The notes below the pieces were generated by a model, which had not been told where the DNA came from, made no database searches, and saw only the letters and a list, made by a program, of their open reading frames with translations. Shown piece by piece: positions 1-5,880 of a stretch of DNA of 11,753 bases. A program made the translations under genes and the position numbers. The stretch comes from JAUSKF01 sp964355005. Its GTDB lineage: Bacteria; Patescibacteriota; Minisyncoccia; UBA6257; WO2-44-18. Where the stretch lies: NCBI GenBank assembly GCA_964355005.1, contig CAYHBX010000027.1:1-11753 (forward strand). The letters are read 5' to 3'. How positions within the stretch are numbered: position 1 is the stretch's first letter; every line of letters starts with the position of its first letter.

Positions 1-1497
1 CTTATGGGCGGTGAGGTATCGGTCTTCAATGTCGCGCATCGGGAGAAGGGTCGCGAAGGCAGTCGGCAAAAACGGGCGGGCGGCAGTGTAAGTCATCAGA
101 TAAAGAGAAGTCATCGTGGATGGAGAAATGATCTTCGGTTCCGGATCCAGGTGAGAGTTTATCCAACCCCAGGAACTAACCAGGTCACTGGGGAAATTAT
201 AATAATCAATAAGATGCGGCTGAATTTTATTGGCAATACTCACGATATTTACCAGCTTCTTTGCAATCACAAAAACCGACAGAACAAGTAGGACTACCAA
301 AAATATTTTCTTAGCATGTGGCCGAACAATTTCCCACCTCCGGGCCATCTCCCGAAGAAAATCAAACAGAATTATAAATATGATTGGGGAAATAGCCCGC
401 CGGAAAAAATGAGGCACTGGAGAGTATCCGACCACTAATTGAACGTTCCAGACGATCGCCATCGCCGCGATCATTCCAAAAAAGAGCAGGGCCTTGCGAC
501 GATCGGACTTCCAATACAGAAAATAGGCGATAATCGCCAGCGCCAGATAAACCGCGTAATCGGCCAAATTGACCGAAAGAATACCGAGACTTCTTCCGTA
601 GGCCACCCCCTCCCGATAAATAAAATCCTGGGCGGCCGGTAAGCTATTGAATTGAAAATAATTGACGAAATAAGGAATGACGACGACCGCCAACGAAGCG
701 AACAAAATAAGATAGTTCTTTAAATATTCCCTGTCCTGACGTTTGAATATCAGCGCGTGAATAAACAAAAGGCCAACAACCACAACCCAGTAAACCCAGT
801 GATGGAAGTAGGCATAGAAGATCAAACCGGTTGCCGCGCCGGCAAAGATCGCATTGCGCCGGGACGGACGCTTCCAAAAAATAAAGAAGGCGAGTATGGC
901 GAGAAAGTAAATCGGATAGGTAAGAAGCGGCTCGTCTATCCGAGCCAGGTATAGCTGATCAAATTGCGTCCGCACAAAAGGAATGAAATTGTTAATAAAA
1001 AAAGCCGTAAATTCACTAACGCCGTGCCATTTCAGAAAGGGTAGCTTTGTGGCTATCGGGGTGAGTACTCCTACGATTCCCAGAAAAAACGCCCAAGGAC
1101 GCGAGCGCCACAAAGTCCAACCCAAAAGATACAATAGTATAAAAATTACCCCTGAAAAGAAAAATTGAGCGGTCAGATACGCGGCGTTGATATTCCCCCG
1201 CCACAAATACACGAAAGCGGAAAACATCAGAGTTGGTAAAGAGTTTTGAATGGTCGGCAGCTGTTTTCCAACGGATAGCTCTCCAGGCGGGAAATAGCCG
1301 TCGTAAACTTCCCGCGCGCGCGGCAAGTAAGTATATAAGGAATCCCGGTAAGTCTTGAACTGCGCGAGAACGAATAATTCTCCGTTGCCGCGGAAATCCT
1401 TCCAGACCATCAGCGGAGTCCCACCATAAATAACCCCAACAAGCACCGCGACCAAGATTACCGCGGCAAATTTATGTTCGGAAAAAAACTTAAGCAT
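1..1497 (-). CDS. GT-C-like polytopic membrane protein, 3' end beyond window
   Basis: The minus strand is open from ATG at 1497 to base 1, giving 499 residues with no stop, so the C-terminus lies outside the window. The protein is strongly hydrophobic, with roughly eleven membrane segments (about residues 10-29, 105-127, 133-150, 192-208, 215-232, 234-251, 262-281, 312-328, 337-357, 368-383, 398-414). A polar stretch at about 31-85 follows the first helix and carries DSLYTYLPRAREVYDG. A polar region starts near residue 430 with WGWINSHLDPEPKIISPS. This layout (first helix, acidic outer loop, many helices, soluble tail) resembles GT-C glycosyltransferases that use polyprenyl-phosphate sugars, but no family-specific catalytic motif is certain. 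The start overlaps the folD stop by 8 bp, so the two are probably co-transcribed and translationally coupled. It could instead be a non-catalytic membrane protein. The reading frame is solid; the function is an inference. Confidence 0.85.
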   Translation of the reverse strand, partial: MLKFFSEHKFAAVILVAVLVGVIYGGTPLMVWKDFRGNGELFVLAQFKTYRDSLYTYLPRAREVYDGYFPPGELSVGKQLPTIQNSLPTLMFSAFVYLWRGNINAAYLTAQFFFSGVIFILLYLLGWTLWRSRPWAFFLGIVGVLTPIATKLPFLKWHGVSEFTAFFINNFIPFVRTQFDQLYLARIDEPLLTYPIYFLAILAFFIFWKRPSRRNAIFAGAATGLIFYAYFHHWVYWVVVVGLLFIHALIFKRQDREYLKNYLILFASLAVVVIPYFVNYFQFNSLPAAQDFIYREGVAYGRSLGILSVNLADYAVYLALAIIAYFLYWKSDRRKALLFFGMIAAMAIVWNVQLVVGYSPVPHFFRRAISPIIFIILFDFLREMARRWEIVRPHAKKIFLVVLLVLSVFVIAKKLVNIVSIANKIQPHLIDYYNFPSDLVSSWGWINSHLDPEPKIISPSTMTSLYLMTYTAARPFLPTAFATLLPMRDIEDRYLTAHK

Positions 1498-2314
1498 TAC
1501 TCAAATTATAAAAGTTTCGGAAAAGCTCGGCAACCAAGATCGGTCCGGTGCCGCCGGGGGTGGGGGTGTAGAAAGACAAGTTAAAAGTTAAAGGTGAAAA
1601 GTTAAAAGTATCGAAGTCGCCGCACAGAGTTGATTTGTTCGCATCATTCGCATTATCCGATTTTCTTTCGCATTTTGCATAGCCGAAATCTATGACCCCC
1701 GCTCCGGCTTTTAACATTTCAGGCTTAATTAAGCCGGCTTTCCCGACCCCGCTGATTACCAAATCGCAATCCTTGAGCCGAGACAGGTCGGTTTTGGTGT
1801 GAAAGACTATTACTTCCCGGCATTTTCCGGATAGGAATTCGGCGATCGGACGGCCAACCAATAAACCTCTACCCACTACACCGACTATTTTATCGCCGAT
1901 GGAAAAATTTACTTCCTTCAATACATCCTGAACCGCCAAAACTGCCGGCGGTACCGCCAAGCCCTTGCCGGTTAAAGAATCTGCGTCTTTTTCTGATGGT
2001 AAGGAATCTAAAATATTAGCGCGGTCATATTTCTCCGGGAGTGGCAGCTGGAGAATGAAACCGCCGACCGAGTCATTGCCGATAATTTTCAACAACTCGG
2101 CCTTCAACTCTCCCTCCGAAAGTTGCGAGTTGATCTGATAGAGACGAAAATTAACTCCCAGATCTTTAGCAATCTTTTCTTTTTGACGTAAAAAGCTCGC
2201 CGACGCGGCATTCTCGCCAACTAAAATTGCCGCTAATTCTTCCTGCGGCGCCGGCCGTTTTTTTAATTCGGCAATGATCTTGCCGGCTATTTGTTTTCCA
2301 TCAACGATGATCAT
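1490..2314 (-). CDS. folD: FolD: methylene-THF dehydrogenase / methenyl-THF cyclohydrolase
   Basis: This cytosolic enzyme interconverts 5,10-methylene-THF and 10-formyl-THF with NAD(P). Seen in its 274 residues: the active-site segment SASFLRQKEK with the expected catalytic lysine at K45; the QLPLP motif at 89-93; KDAD at 109-112; the Rossmann motif VGVVGRGLLVGRP at 144-156; VIDFG at 207-211; and TPTPGGTGP at 250-258. The usual active-site Tyr is Phe41, DVDG reads DADS, and the usual PCTP segment is replaced by VPPAV. The set is recognisable but divergent. The region between VIDFG and TPTPGG is about 13 residues longer than in E. coli FolD by eye, and exactly that part is made of short tandem repeats (1578-1609 and 1638-1673). 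The start ATG abuts an AT-rich heptamer repeat and has no Shine-Dalgarno. GlyA, which makes its substrate, lies upstream on the same strand. Confidence 0.93.
   Translation of the reverse strand: MIIVDGKQIAGKIIAELKKRPAPQEELAAILVGENAASASFLRQKEKIAKDLGVNFRLYQINSQLSEGELKAELLKIIGNDSVGGFILQLPLPEKYDRANILDSLPSEKDADSLTGKGLAVPPAVLAVQDVLKEVNFSIGDKIVGVVGRGLLVGRPIAEFLSGKCREVIVFHTKTDLSRLKDCDLVISGVGKAGLIKPEMLKAGAGVIDFGYAKCERKSDNANDANKSTLCGDFDTFNFSPLTFNLSFYTPTPGGTGPILVAELFRNFYNLSNA
1578..1609 (+). repeat. Heptamer repeat AAGTTAA inside folD
   Basis: On the plus strand the heptamers read AAGTTAA, AAGTTAA, AGGTGAA, AAGTTAA, then the remnant AAGT. On the folD coding strand this encodes TFNFSPLTFNL (about residues 236-246). 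It replaces the short helix that normally sits between the GDV(D) strand and the TPVPGG motif. It belongs to the same A-rich period-7 type as the block in glyA, but in the opposite orientation relative to its host gene. Confidence 0.8.
1638..1673 (+). repeat. Nonamer repeat TTCGCATNA inside folD
   Basis: TTCGCAT occurs at 1638, 1647 and 1667, the first two exactly 9 bp apart, and a degenerate TTTGCAT follows at 1674. On the coding strand it yields an Asn/Ala/Asp-rich loop (NANDAN at 221-226) where E. coli FolD has a short connection. The same heptanucleotide with almost the same spacing occurs in the glycosyltransferase gene at 11434-11470. Confidence 0.75.
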
Positions 2315-2349
2315 AAATTCTAAATCTTAATTTCTAAATTCTAAACAAT
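2315..2349 (+). repeat. Heptamer repeat AAATTCT upstream of folD
   Basis: Five successive heptamers read AAATTCT, AAATCTT, AATTTCT, AAATTCT, AAACAAT. The array begins at the base next to the folD ATG, so it occupies the place where a ribosome-binding site would be; no GGAGG-like sequence is present. Its TTCTAAA register is nearly the reverse complement of the TTTAGAG block at 2420-2447. Confidence 0.75.
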
Positions 2350-2441
2350 TTTTAAAATTCCAATGATCAAAATTATGCACTTTCATTGTTTGGACTTGCA
2401 ATTCATTCATTTGAGATTATTTAGAGTTTAGTGTTTAGAGA
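2315..2441. other. glyA-folD spacer: repeat-flanked, possible hairpin
   Basis: This is the longest non-coding gap (127 bp) and is very AT-rich. Two heptamer arrays of roughly inverted sequence flank a core of about 70 bp. Bases 2334-2346 and 2426-2438 are complementary at 11 of 13 positions. Inside lie a perfect 6-bp inverted repeat, CAATGA (2361-2366) with TCATTG (2383-2388), and a small perfect palindrome at 2347-2359. No U-tract follows a GC-rich stem, so it does not look like an ordinary terminator. No convincing -35/-10 pair for folD was seen. Whether glyA and folD share a transcript is therefore open. Confidence 0.55.
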
Positions 2442-2447
2442 TTAGAG
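2420..2447 (+). repeat. Heptamer repeat TTTAGAG at glyA 3' end
   Basis: Four heptamers read TTTAGAG, TTTAGTG, TTTAGAG, ATTAGAG. The array runs into the 3' end of glyA: the last coding bases and the TAA stop of glyA (2442-2444) lie within it, so the C-terminus of the protein is set by the repeat. Confidence 0.75.
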
Positions 2448-3689
2448 TTTGTACTGGAGGGGGAATTTTTTGCAAAGCGCCGCAACCTCTTTAGTAACGC
2501 TTTCTTTTTTAATTAGCGCGCGATGAATGAGCTCCGCGATTTTCTCCATTTCTTTTTCTTTCATCCCACGCGTGGCAACCGCCGGCGTTCCCAAACGAAT
2601 GCCGGTCGGGTTAAAAGGAGAGGGGTCACCGGGCAAAGAATTGCGATTAGCGGTAATGCTGTTTTTTTCTAAAATTTTCTCCGCTTCCATTCCGGAAAGA
2701 CCGGTTTCTTTAAGATCAATCAGCATCAGATGAGTGTCGGTGCCGCCGGTCAGTAATTTAAATCCCCTTTCAACCAAAGCTTCAGCAAGCGTCGCCGCGT
2801 TCTTTACAATTTGCTGTTGATATTTTTTAAAAGCGGGGGTGGCATCCTCAAAAAACATCAGCGCTTTGGCGGCAATCACGTTGTTGTGCGGCCCGCCCTG
2901 CAACCCGGGAAACACCGCTTTATCAACGGCGTCCGAAATCAAAACATTCAACTTTTCATTTTTCACTTTCAACTTTTTGCTGTAGATCACCGCTCCACGT
3001 GGACCGCGTAAAGTTTTATGCGTGGTGGTCATCACCACATCACTGTGCGGGAACGGGTCGGGATGGAGTCCGGCGGCCACCAAACCGGCAATATGGGAAA
3101 TGTCGGCCAGATGGTAGGCGCCGACAGAAGCGGCTATTTTCCCGATCTTTGCAAAATCAACCTTTCTCGGATAAGCGGTGAATCCGGAAACTATAATTTT
3201 GGCATTGCTTTCCTTGGCGAGCACGGCTAACTGCTCATAATCAATGAGGCCATCGTCGCCGACGCCGTAATGAACAACTTTAAAAAATTTTCCCGGCGCG
3301 CTGACTTTGTGCCCGTGGCTTAAGTGCCCACCGGCATCCAGCTTCAGACTCAAAATGGTTTCGCCGGATTGCAAAAGGGCGGAATAAACCGCTAAATTCG
3401 CCGGGGAGCCGGAGTAGGGTTGGACGTTGGCGCGCCATTCGGCCGGCTTTAAGCCAAAAAGTTTTAATGCCCGCGCCTGTGCCAAACTTTCAATCTCGTC
3501 ATAGAACCGATTCCCGGGATAATAGCGCTTACCGGGATAACCTTCGGAATATTTATTAGTGAGAGGCGAGCCCAAGATGGCCAAAATCTCCGGCGAAACA
3601 TAATTTTCCGAAGCGATAAGATTGATAGTTCCCGACTGGCGGCGAACCTCCTCTTTAATTAATTTTTCTAACTGAATATCTTTTGCCAC
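2442..3689 (-). CDS. glyA: GlyA: serine hydroxymethyltransferase
   Basis: This PLP enzyme converts serine and THF to glycine and 5,10-methylene-THF, the FolD substrate. Its 415 residues match the usual length (E. coli 417). Visible landmarks: NLIASENYVSPEI near 23-35; TNKYSEGYPGKRYYPGN at 44-60; QPYSGSPANLAVY at 90-102; DISHIAGLVAAG at 196-207; the PLP-lysine motif TTTHKTLRGPRG with Lys225; and VFPGLQGGPH at 259-268. Between GPRG and VFPG it is about 7 residues longer than E. coli GlyA by eye, and that stretch (KKLKVKNEKLNVL) is written by a heptamer repeat. The start is GTG at 3689; an in-frame TGA lies ten codons upstream with no ATG between. No Shine-Dalgarno is evident. It lies 40 bp downstream of the methyltransferase at 3730-4476. 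Confidence 0.96.
   Translation of the reverse strand: MAKDIQLEKLIKEEVRRQSGTINLIASENYVSPEILAILGSPLTNKYSEGYPGKRYYPGNRFYDEIESLAQARALKLFGLKPAEWRANVQPYSGSPANLAVYSALLQSGETILSLKLDAGGHLSHGHKVSAPGKFFKVVHYGVGDDGLIDYEQLAVLAKESNAKIIVSGFTAYPRKVDFAKIGKIAASVGAYHLADISHIAGLVAAGLHPDPFPHSDVVMTTTHKTLRGPRGAVIYSKKLKVKNEKLNVLISDAVDKAVFPGLQGGPHNNVIAAKALMFFEDATPAFKKYQQQIVKNAATLAEALVERGFKLLTGGTDTHLMLIDLKETGLSGMEAEKILEKNSITANRNSLPGDPSPFNPTGIRLGTPAVATRGMKEKEMEKIAELIHRALIKKESVTKEVAALCKKFPLQYKL
2947..2974 (-). repeat. Heptamer repeat AGTTGAA inside glyA
   Basis: Read on the minus (coding) strand, the heptamers are AGTTGAA, AGTGAAA, AATGAAA, AGTTGAA. Three heptamers equal 21 bp or 7 codons, matching the roughly 7-residue excess of this GlyA over E. 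coli GlyA in the loop after the PLP-lysine motif. The insertion leaves the reading frame and all recognisable catalytic motifs intact. Confidence 0.75.
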
Positions 3690-3729
3690 GCTTGATGATG
3701 ATATATTCTTTCCCGGTCAAAATCAAAAC

Positions 3730-4476
3730 CTAACCTACGACCTCCTTTTTCTTTAATACATAGATAATTTTCGGCCCCCAGCGAGCAGATAGCCAAGTTC
3801 GGAACGGCCTAAATTTCCCGGCTATGCCATAAATGATCCGGCGGATTGCCCCCTTGATCCCCGTAAAAACCCTGGGATGGATGAAGTACTCCGTGCCCAC
3901 CAGGTCAAAATAACGCAAGATGGTTTTCTGAAAAATTGCCGGCGTCAATAAACTAATGTGATTGTTCCTGACATGATAGCCGGGAAAATCGCCGTGCTTT
4001 AAAAAATACCGCCGATTGGGCCGAGAAATAATGTTGATCATGGAAATTATCAGCAGGCCGTCCCGGCGGGTCACTCGATAAGCTTCCCTGATAAAATTGT
4101 GCGGGTTTTCCAGGTGCGGCACCAGACACCAACCAGTCAAAATATCAAAAAAATTGTCGGGCCAGTCAATTTTATTAAAACTCAAATCGGAAACTTTAAA
4201 TTCCTTAAGCAATTTAGCGGCGTCCGGAGATAAATAATTATCAATATCCACGCCAAATAAGTCATGGTAGCCGGCATCGTTTAGGTTTTTGATAAATCCG
4301 CCGCTGGCAACGCCGCAATCGAGAACCTTAACGTCCCGGCCGGGAAAATATTTCTTTTTGTACCGATCAAATACTTCTATAGAAAATCCGAACTTCACGG
4401 CCGGGCCGGAAAAATTAGCCAGTCGATCTTTAACTGCTTCGCTCGCCATAATTTCTTCTTTGGTTAAATACTTCAT
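3730..4476 (-). CDS. Class I SAM-dependent methyltransferase (paralogue 1)
   Basis: 248 residues with a Rossmann methyltransferase core: motif I VKVLDCGVASGGF (49-61), the acidic pair VDID after strand 2 (76-79), and the strand-4 motif FFDILTGWCLVPHLENP (109-125), where DILT is the usual motif-IV position. A basic C-terminal half follows with YFLKHGDFPGYHVRNNH (157-173) and RRIIYG. It closely resembles the methyltransferase at 5877-6644 along its whole length, including the MKYLT start and the NNH and RYFDLV/KYFDLV segments. The ATG overlaps the upstream stop as ATGA (4473-4476), so translation is probably coupled to the GT-B gene. The neighbours suggest methylation of a sugar or glycan end. 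A small-molecule, lipid or quinone methyltransferase cannot be excluded. Confidence 0.88.
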   Translation of the reverse strand: MKYLTKEEIMASEAVKDRLANFSGPAVKFGFSIEVFDRYKKKYFPGRDVKVLDCGVASGGFIKNLNDAGYHDLFGVDIDNYLSPDAAKLLKEFKVSDLSFNKIDWPDNFFDILTGWCLVPHLENPHNFIREAYRVTRRDGLLIISMINIISRPNRRYFLKHGDFPGYHVRNNHISLLTPAIFQKTILRYFDLVGTEYFIHPRVFTGIKGAIRRIIYGIAGKFRPFRTWLSARWGPKIIYVLKKKEVVG

Positions 4477-5816
4477 AGATTTTCCAAAATAACCTCCGCC
4501 AGCCTTTCGCCGGATTTTCCATCCAGCTTATAGCACACTCCCTCCGCCACGCGCTGACGGCCGCCTTGTCCATCCTGCGGGTTGGCTAGGTAATGCCTGA
4601 TCAAACCTACCAGTTCTTCCCGGTTTTTGGCGATCTTCAGCTCTCCCGAACAAATAACCGCTTGCTGATGCTCATATTCATAATACCGCCTCAAGCTCGC
4701 CCACAGCGGCTTGGTTTTCTCCCCATCAAAACCGACCAACACTACCGGCTTGCCAAAAATCGCCGCGTCAAGAACTATGCTGGACGGCCCGGTAACTACC
4801 ACGTCACTATGATATAGGAGGTCCGCTAAATGCTCATCATCCTCCCGGCTCAGGAAAGCTTCTTCTAATTTTGCGGTATGGCGCGGGGCATCCAAGACCA
4901 CGTTAGTCGGCAACTTAAAATCGCCGAGGTTCACGCCACCGAAGATCGGGAAACGCGCGATAACCTGGCTATCCAAACCGGCGAACGCCTCAAGCAGATA
5001 TGGATTATTATTAGAATCGCCAGTCCAAATATCGCTAGAAAGGGCTACTAAAACCAATTTCTTCGCGGGATCCAACCCGAAAGCGCGGAAAAAGTCTGCT
5101 CGCGGCCTTCGTTGGCCGGTAAGATAAAAATCATAATGCGGCGTGCCGACAACCCGAATAATATCTGCCGGAACATTGTGATATTGCACCGCTTGGTCCT
5201 TAATATTCTCGCTTTGAACAACCAGAAGATCGGGGAGAGTTCGTAACAGCCCCTTGGTACTCATGCTATCCCAAGAACGGGACATCCCGACAGAAAATAC
5301 CCCCCTGCGACGCGCTTCGCGAATGAAATAGGTATCGCTGTATTCCTGCGCTCGCAGATCCTGAATGTCGCTGGCGAACACCGCCACCGGATCATACTTT
5401 TCAAACAAATCATTCACGCCCCCGCCGGGGACCAACCGATAGTCCAACCACCTAAACAACCGGCGCGCCAAACTAAACTTCCCCGACCAAGCGATCAAGG
5501 AAGTAATGAAATATTGAAAATAATTGCAACTCTTCCCCAGTTGAACCAATTTATGGATCTTCTTGCTGCGGGTAGACAACAAGTGCCACGACCAGACGTG
5601 GAAAAAAAGATTAATCCGGGAGAGTTTCCGAAAGGGCACCTCTTCCAGTACCACATTTCCGCCGCCAAATTCTTTTTGAAAGAAATCCCTCTTCCCCTCC
5701 GGAACCAACAGTACCAATCGCAAGTCCTTCCGGGCCTTTAAAACACGAAAAAAAGCGGTCGCCAGGACATTCCGCACGACCAAATTAAAAAAACAGGTGA
5801 TAAAAACGGTCTTCAT
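4473..5816 (-). CDS. GT-B-fold transferase, CDP-glycerol glycerophosphotransferase-like
   Basis: 447 residues from the preferred start ATG 5816 (MKTVFITCFFN, a typical first beta strand). An ATG at 5843 would add nine residues (MYPIGSLNS) without any motif and is less likely. The N-terminal half is basic and partly hydrophobic. VVGTPHYDFYL (222-232) marks the domain junction, as in TagB/TagF and UDP-GlcNAc-epimerase-like GT-B proteins. The C-terminal domain carries HLADLLYHSDVVVTGPSSI (329-347) followed by VLDAAIFGKPVVLVGFDG (348-365), the nucleotide-donor segment typical of CDP-glycerol glycerophosphotransferase-type enzymes. It probably transfers a phospho-polyol or sugar to a surface glycan. 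Its TGA stop overlaps the ATG of the downstream methyltransferase. The fold assignment is fairly confident; the donor and acceptor are unknown. Confidence 0.82.
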   Translation of the reverse strand: MKTVFITCFFNLVVRNVLATAFFRVLKARKDLRLVLLVPEGKRDFFQKEFGGGNVVLEEVPFRKLSRINLFFHVWSWHLLSTRSKKIHKLVQLGKSCNYFQYFITSLIAWSGKFSLARRLFRWLDYRLVPGGGVNDLFEKYDPVAVFASDIQDLRAQEYSDTYFIREARRRGVFSVGMSRSWDSMSTKGLLRTLPDLLVVQSENIKDQAVQYHNVPADIIRVVGTPHYDFYLTGQRRPRADFFRAFGLDPAKKLVLVALSSDIWTGDSNNNPYLLEAFAGLDSQVIARFPIFGGVNLGDFKLPTNVVLDAPRHTAKLEEAFLSREDDEHLADLLYHSDVVVTGPSSIVLDAAIFGKPVVLVGFDGEKTKPLWASLRRYYEYEHQQAVICSGELKIAKNREELVGLIRHYLANPQDGQGGRQRVAEGVCYKLDGKSGERLAEVILENL

Positions 5817-5844
5817 TGAATTGAGACTGCCAATTGGATACAAT
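5816..5844 (+). promoter_or_regulatory. Candidate sigma70-type promoter for methyltransferase 2
   Basis: TTGAAT (5816-5821) and TACAAT (5839-5844) are separated by 17 bp, matching 4/6 and 5/6 of the -35/-10 consensus. Transcription would start near 5851, about 26 nt ahead of the ATG at 5877. The spacer holds a short inverted repeat, AATTG (5819-5823) with CAATT (5831-5835), which could be an operator but is too short to trust. The opposite-strand promoter for the GT-B gene must lie in or beyond the same gap; only weak candidates are visible. Confidence 0.4.
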
Positions 5845-5880
5845 GAGTTTATCTAAAAATCAATGACCGGGCAACAATGA
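5843..5880 (+). other. Two chained mini-ORFs leading into methyltransferase 2
   Basis: CAATGA occurs at 5841, 5861 and 5875. ATG 5843 opens a 7-codon frame (MSLSKNQ) ending in TGA 5864-5866. ATG 5863 opens a 5-codon frame (MTGQQ) ending in TGA 5878-5880. ATG 5877 is the methyltransferase start. Each junction is an ATGA overlap, the arrangement used for translational coupling. If transcription starts near 5851, only the second mini-ORF would be in the leader. The frames are certain; translation is not shown. Confidence 0.3.

Noticed and set aside
1..1204. Short open frames on the plus strand (such as 4-291, 439-642, 757-954) and out-of-frame minus-strand frames at 644-877 and 1016-1204.
   Set aside because: They are shadows of the continuous 499-codon membrane-protein frame on the minus strand, and their translations have no recognisable features.
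2347..2388. Possible intrinsic terminator after glyA.
   Set aside because: The stems are short and AT-only or AT-rich, and no GC-rich stem with a U-tract is present.
4473..4476. Possible TGA recoding (code 25, as in Gracilibacteria/SR1).
   Set aside because: The TGA here sits in a classic ATGA stop/start overlap at a natural protein end, and the sequence after it in that frame is already the next gene. The standard code fits all genes seen.
5817..5843. Upstream ATG at 5843 for the GT-B gene.
   Set aside because: It adds only nine residues ahead of a natural beta-strand start (MKTVFITCFFN) and pushes the start into the divergent promoter region. It cannot be excluded completely.
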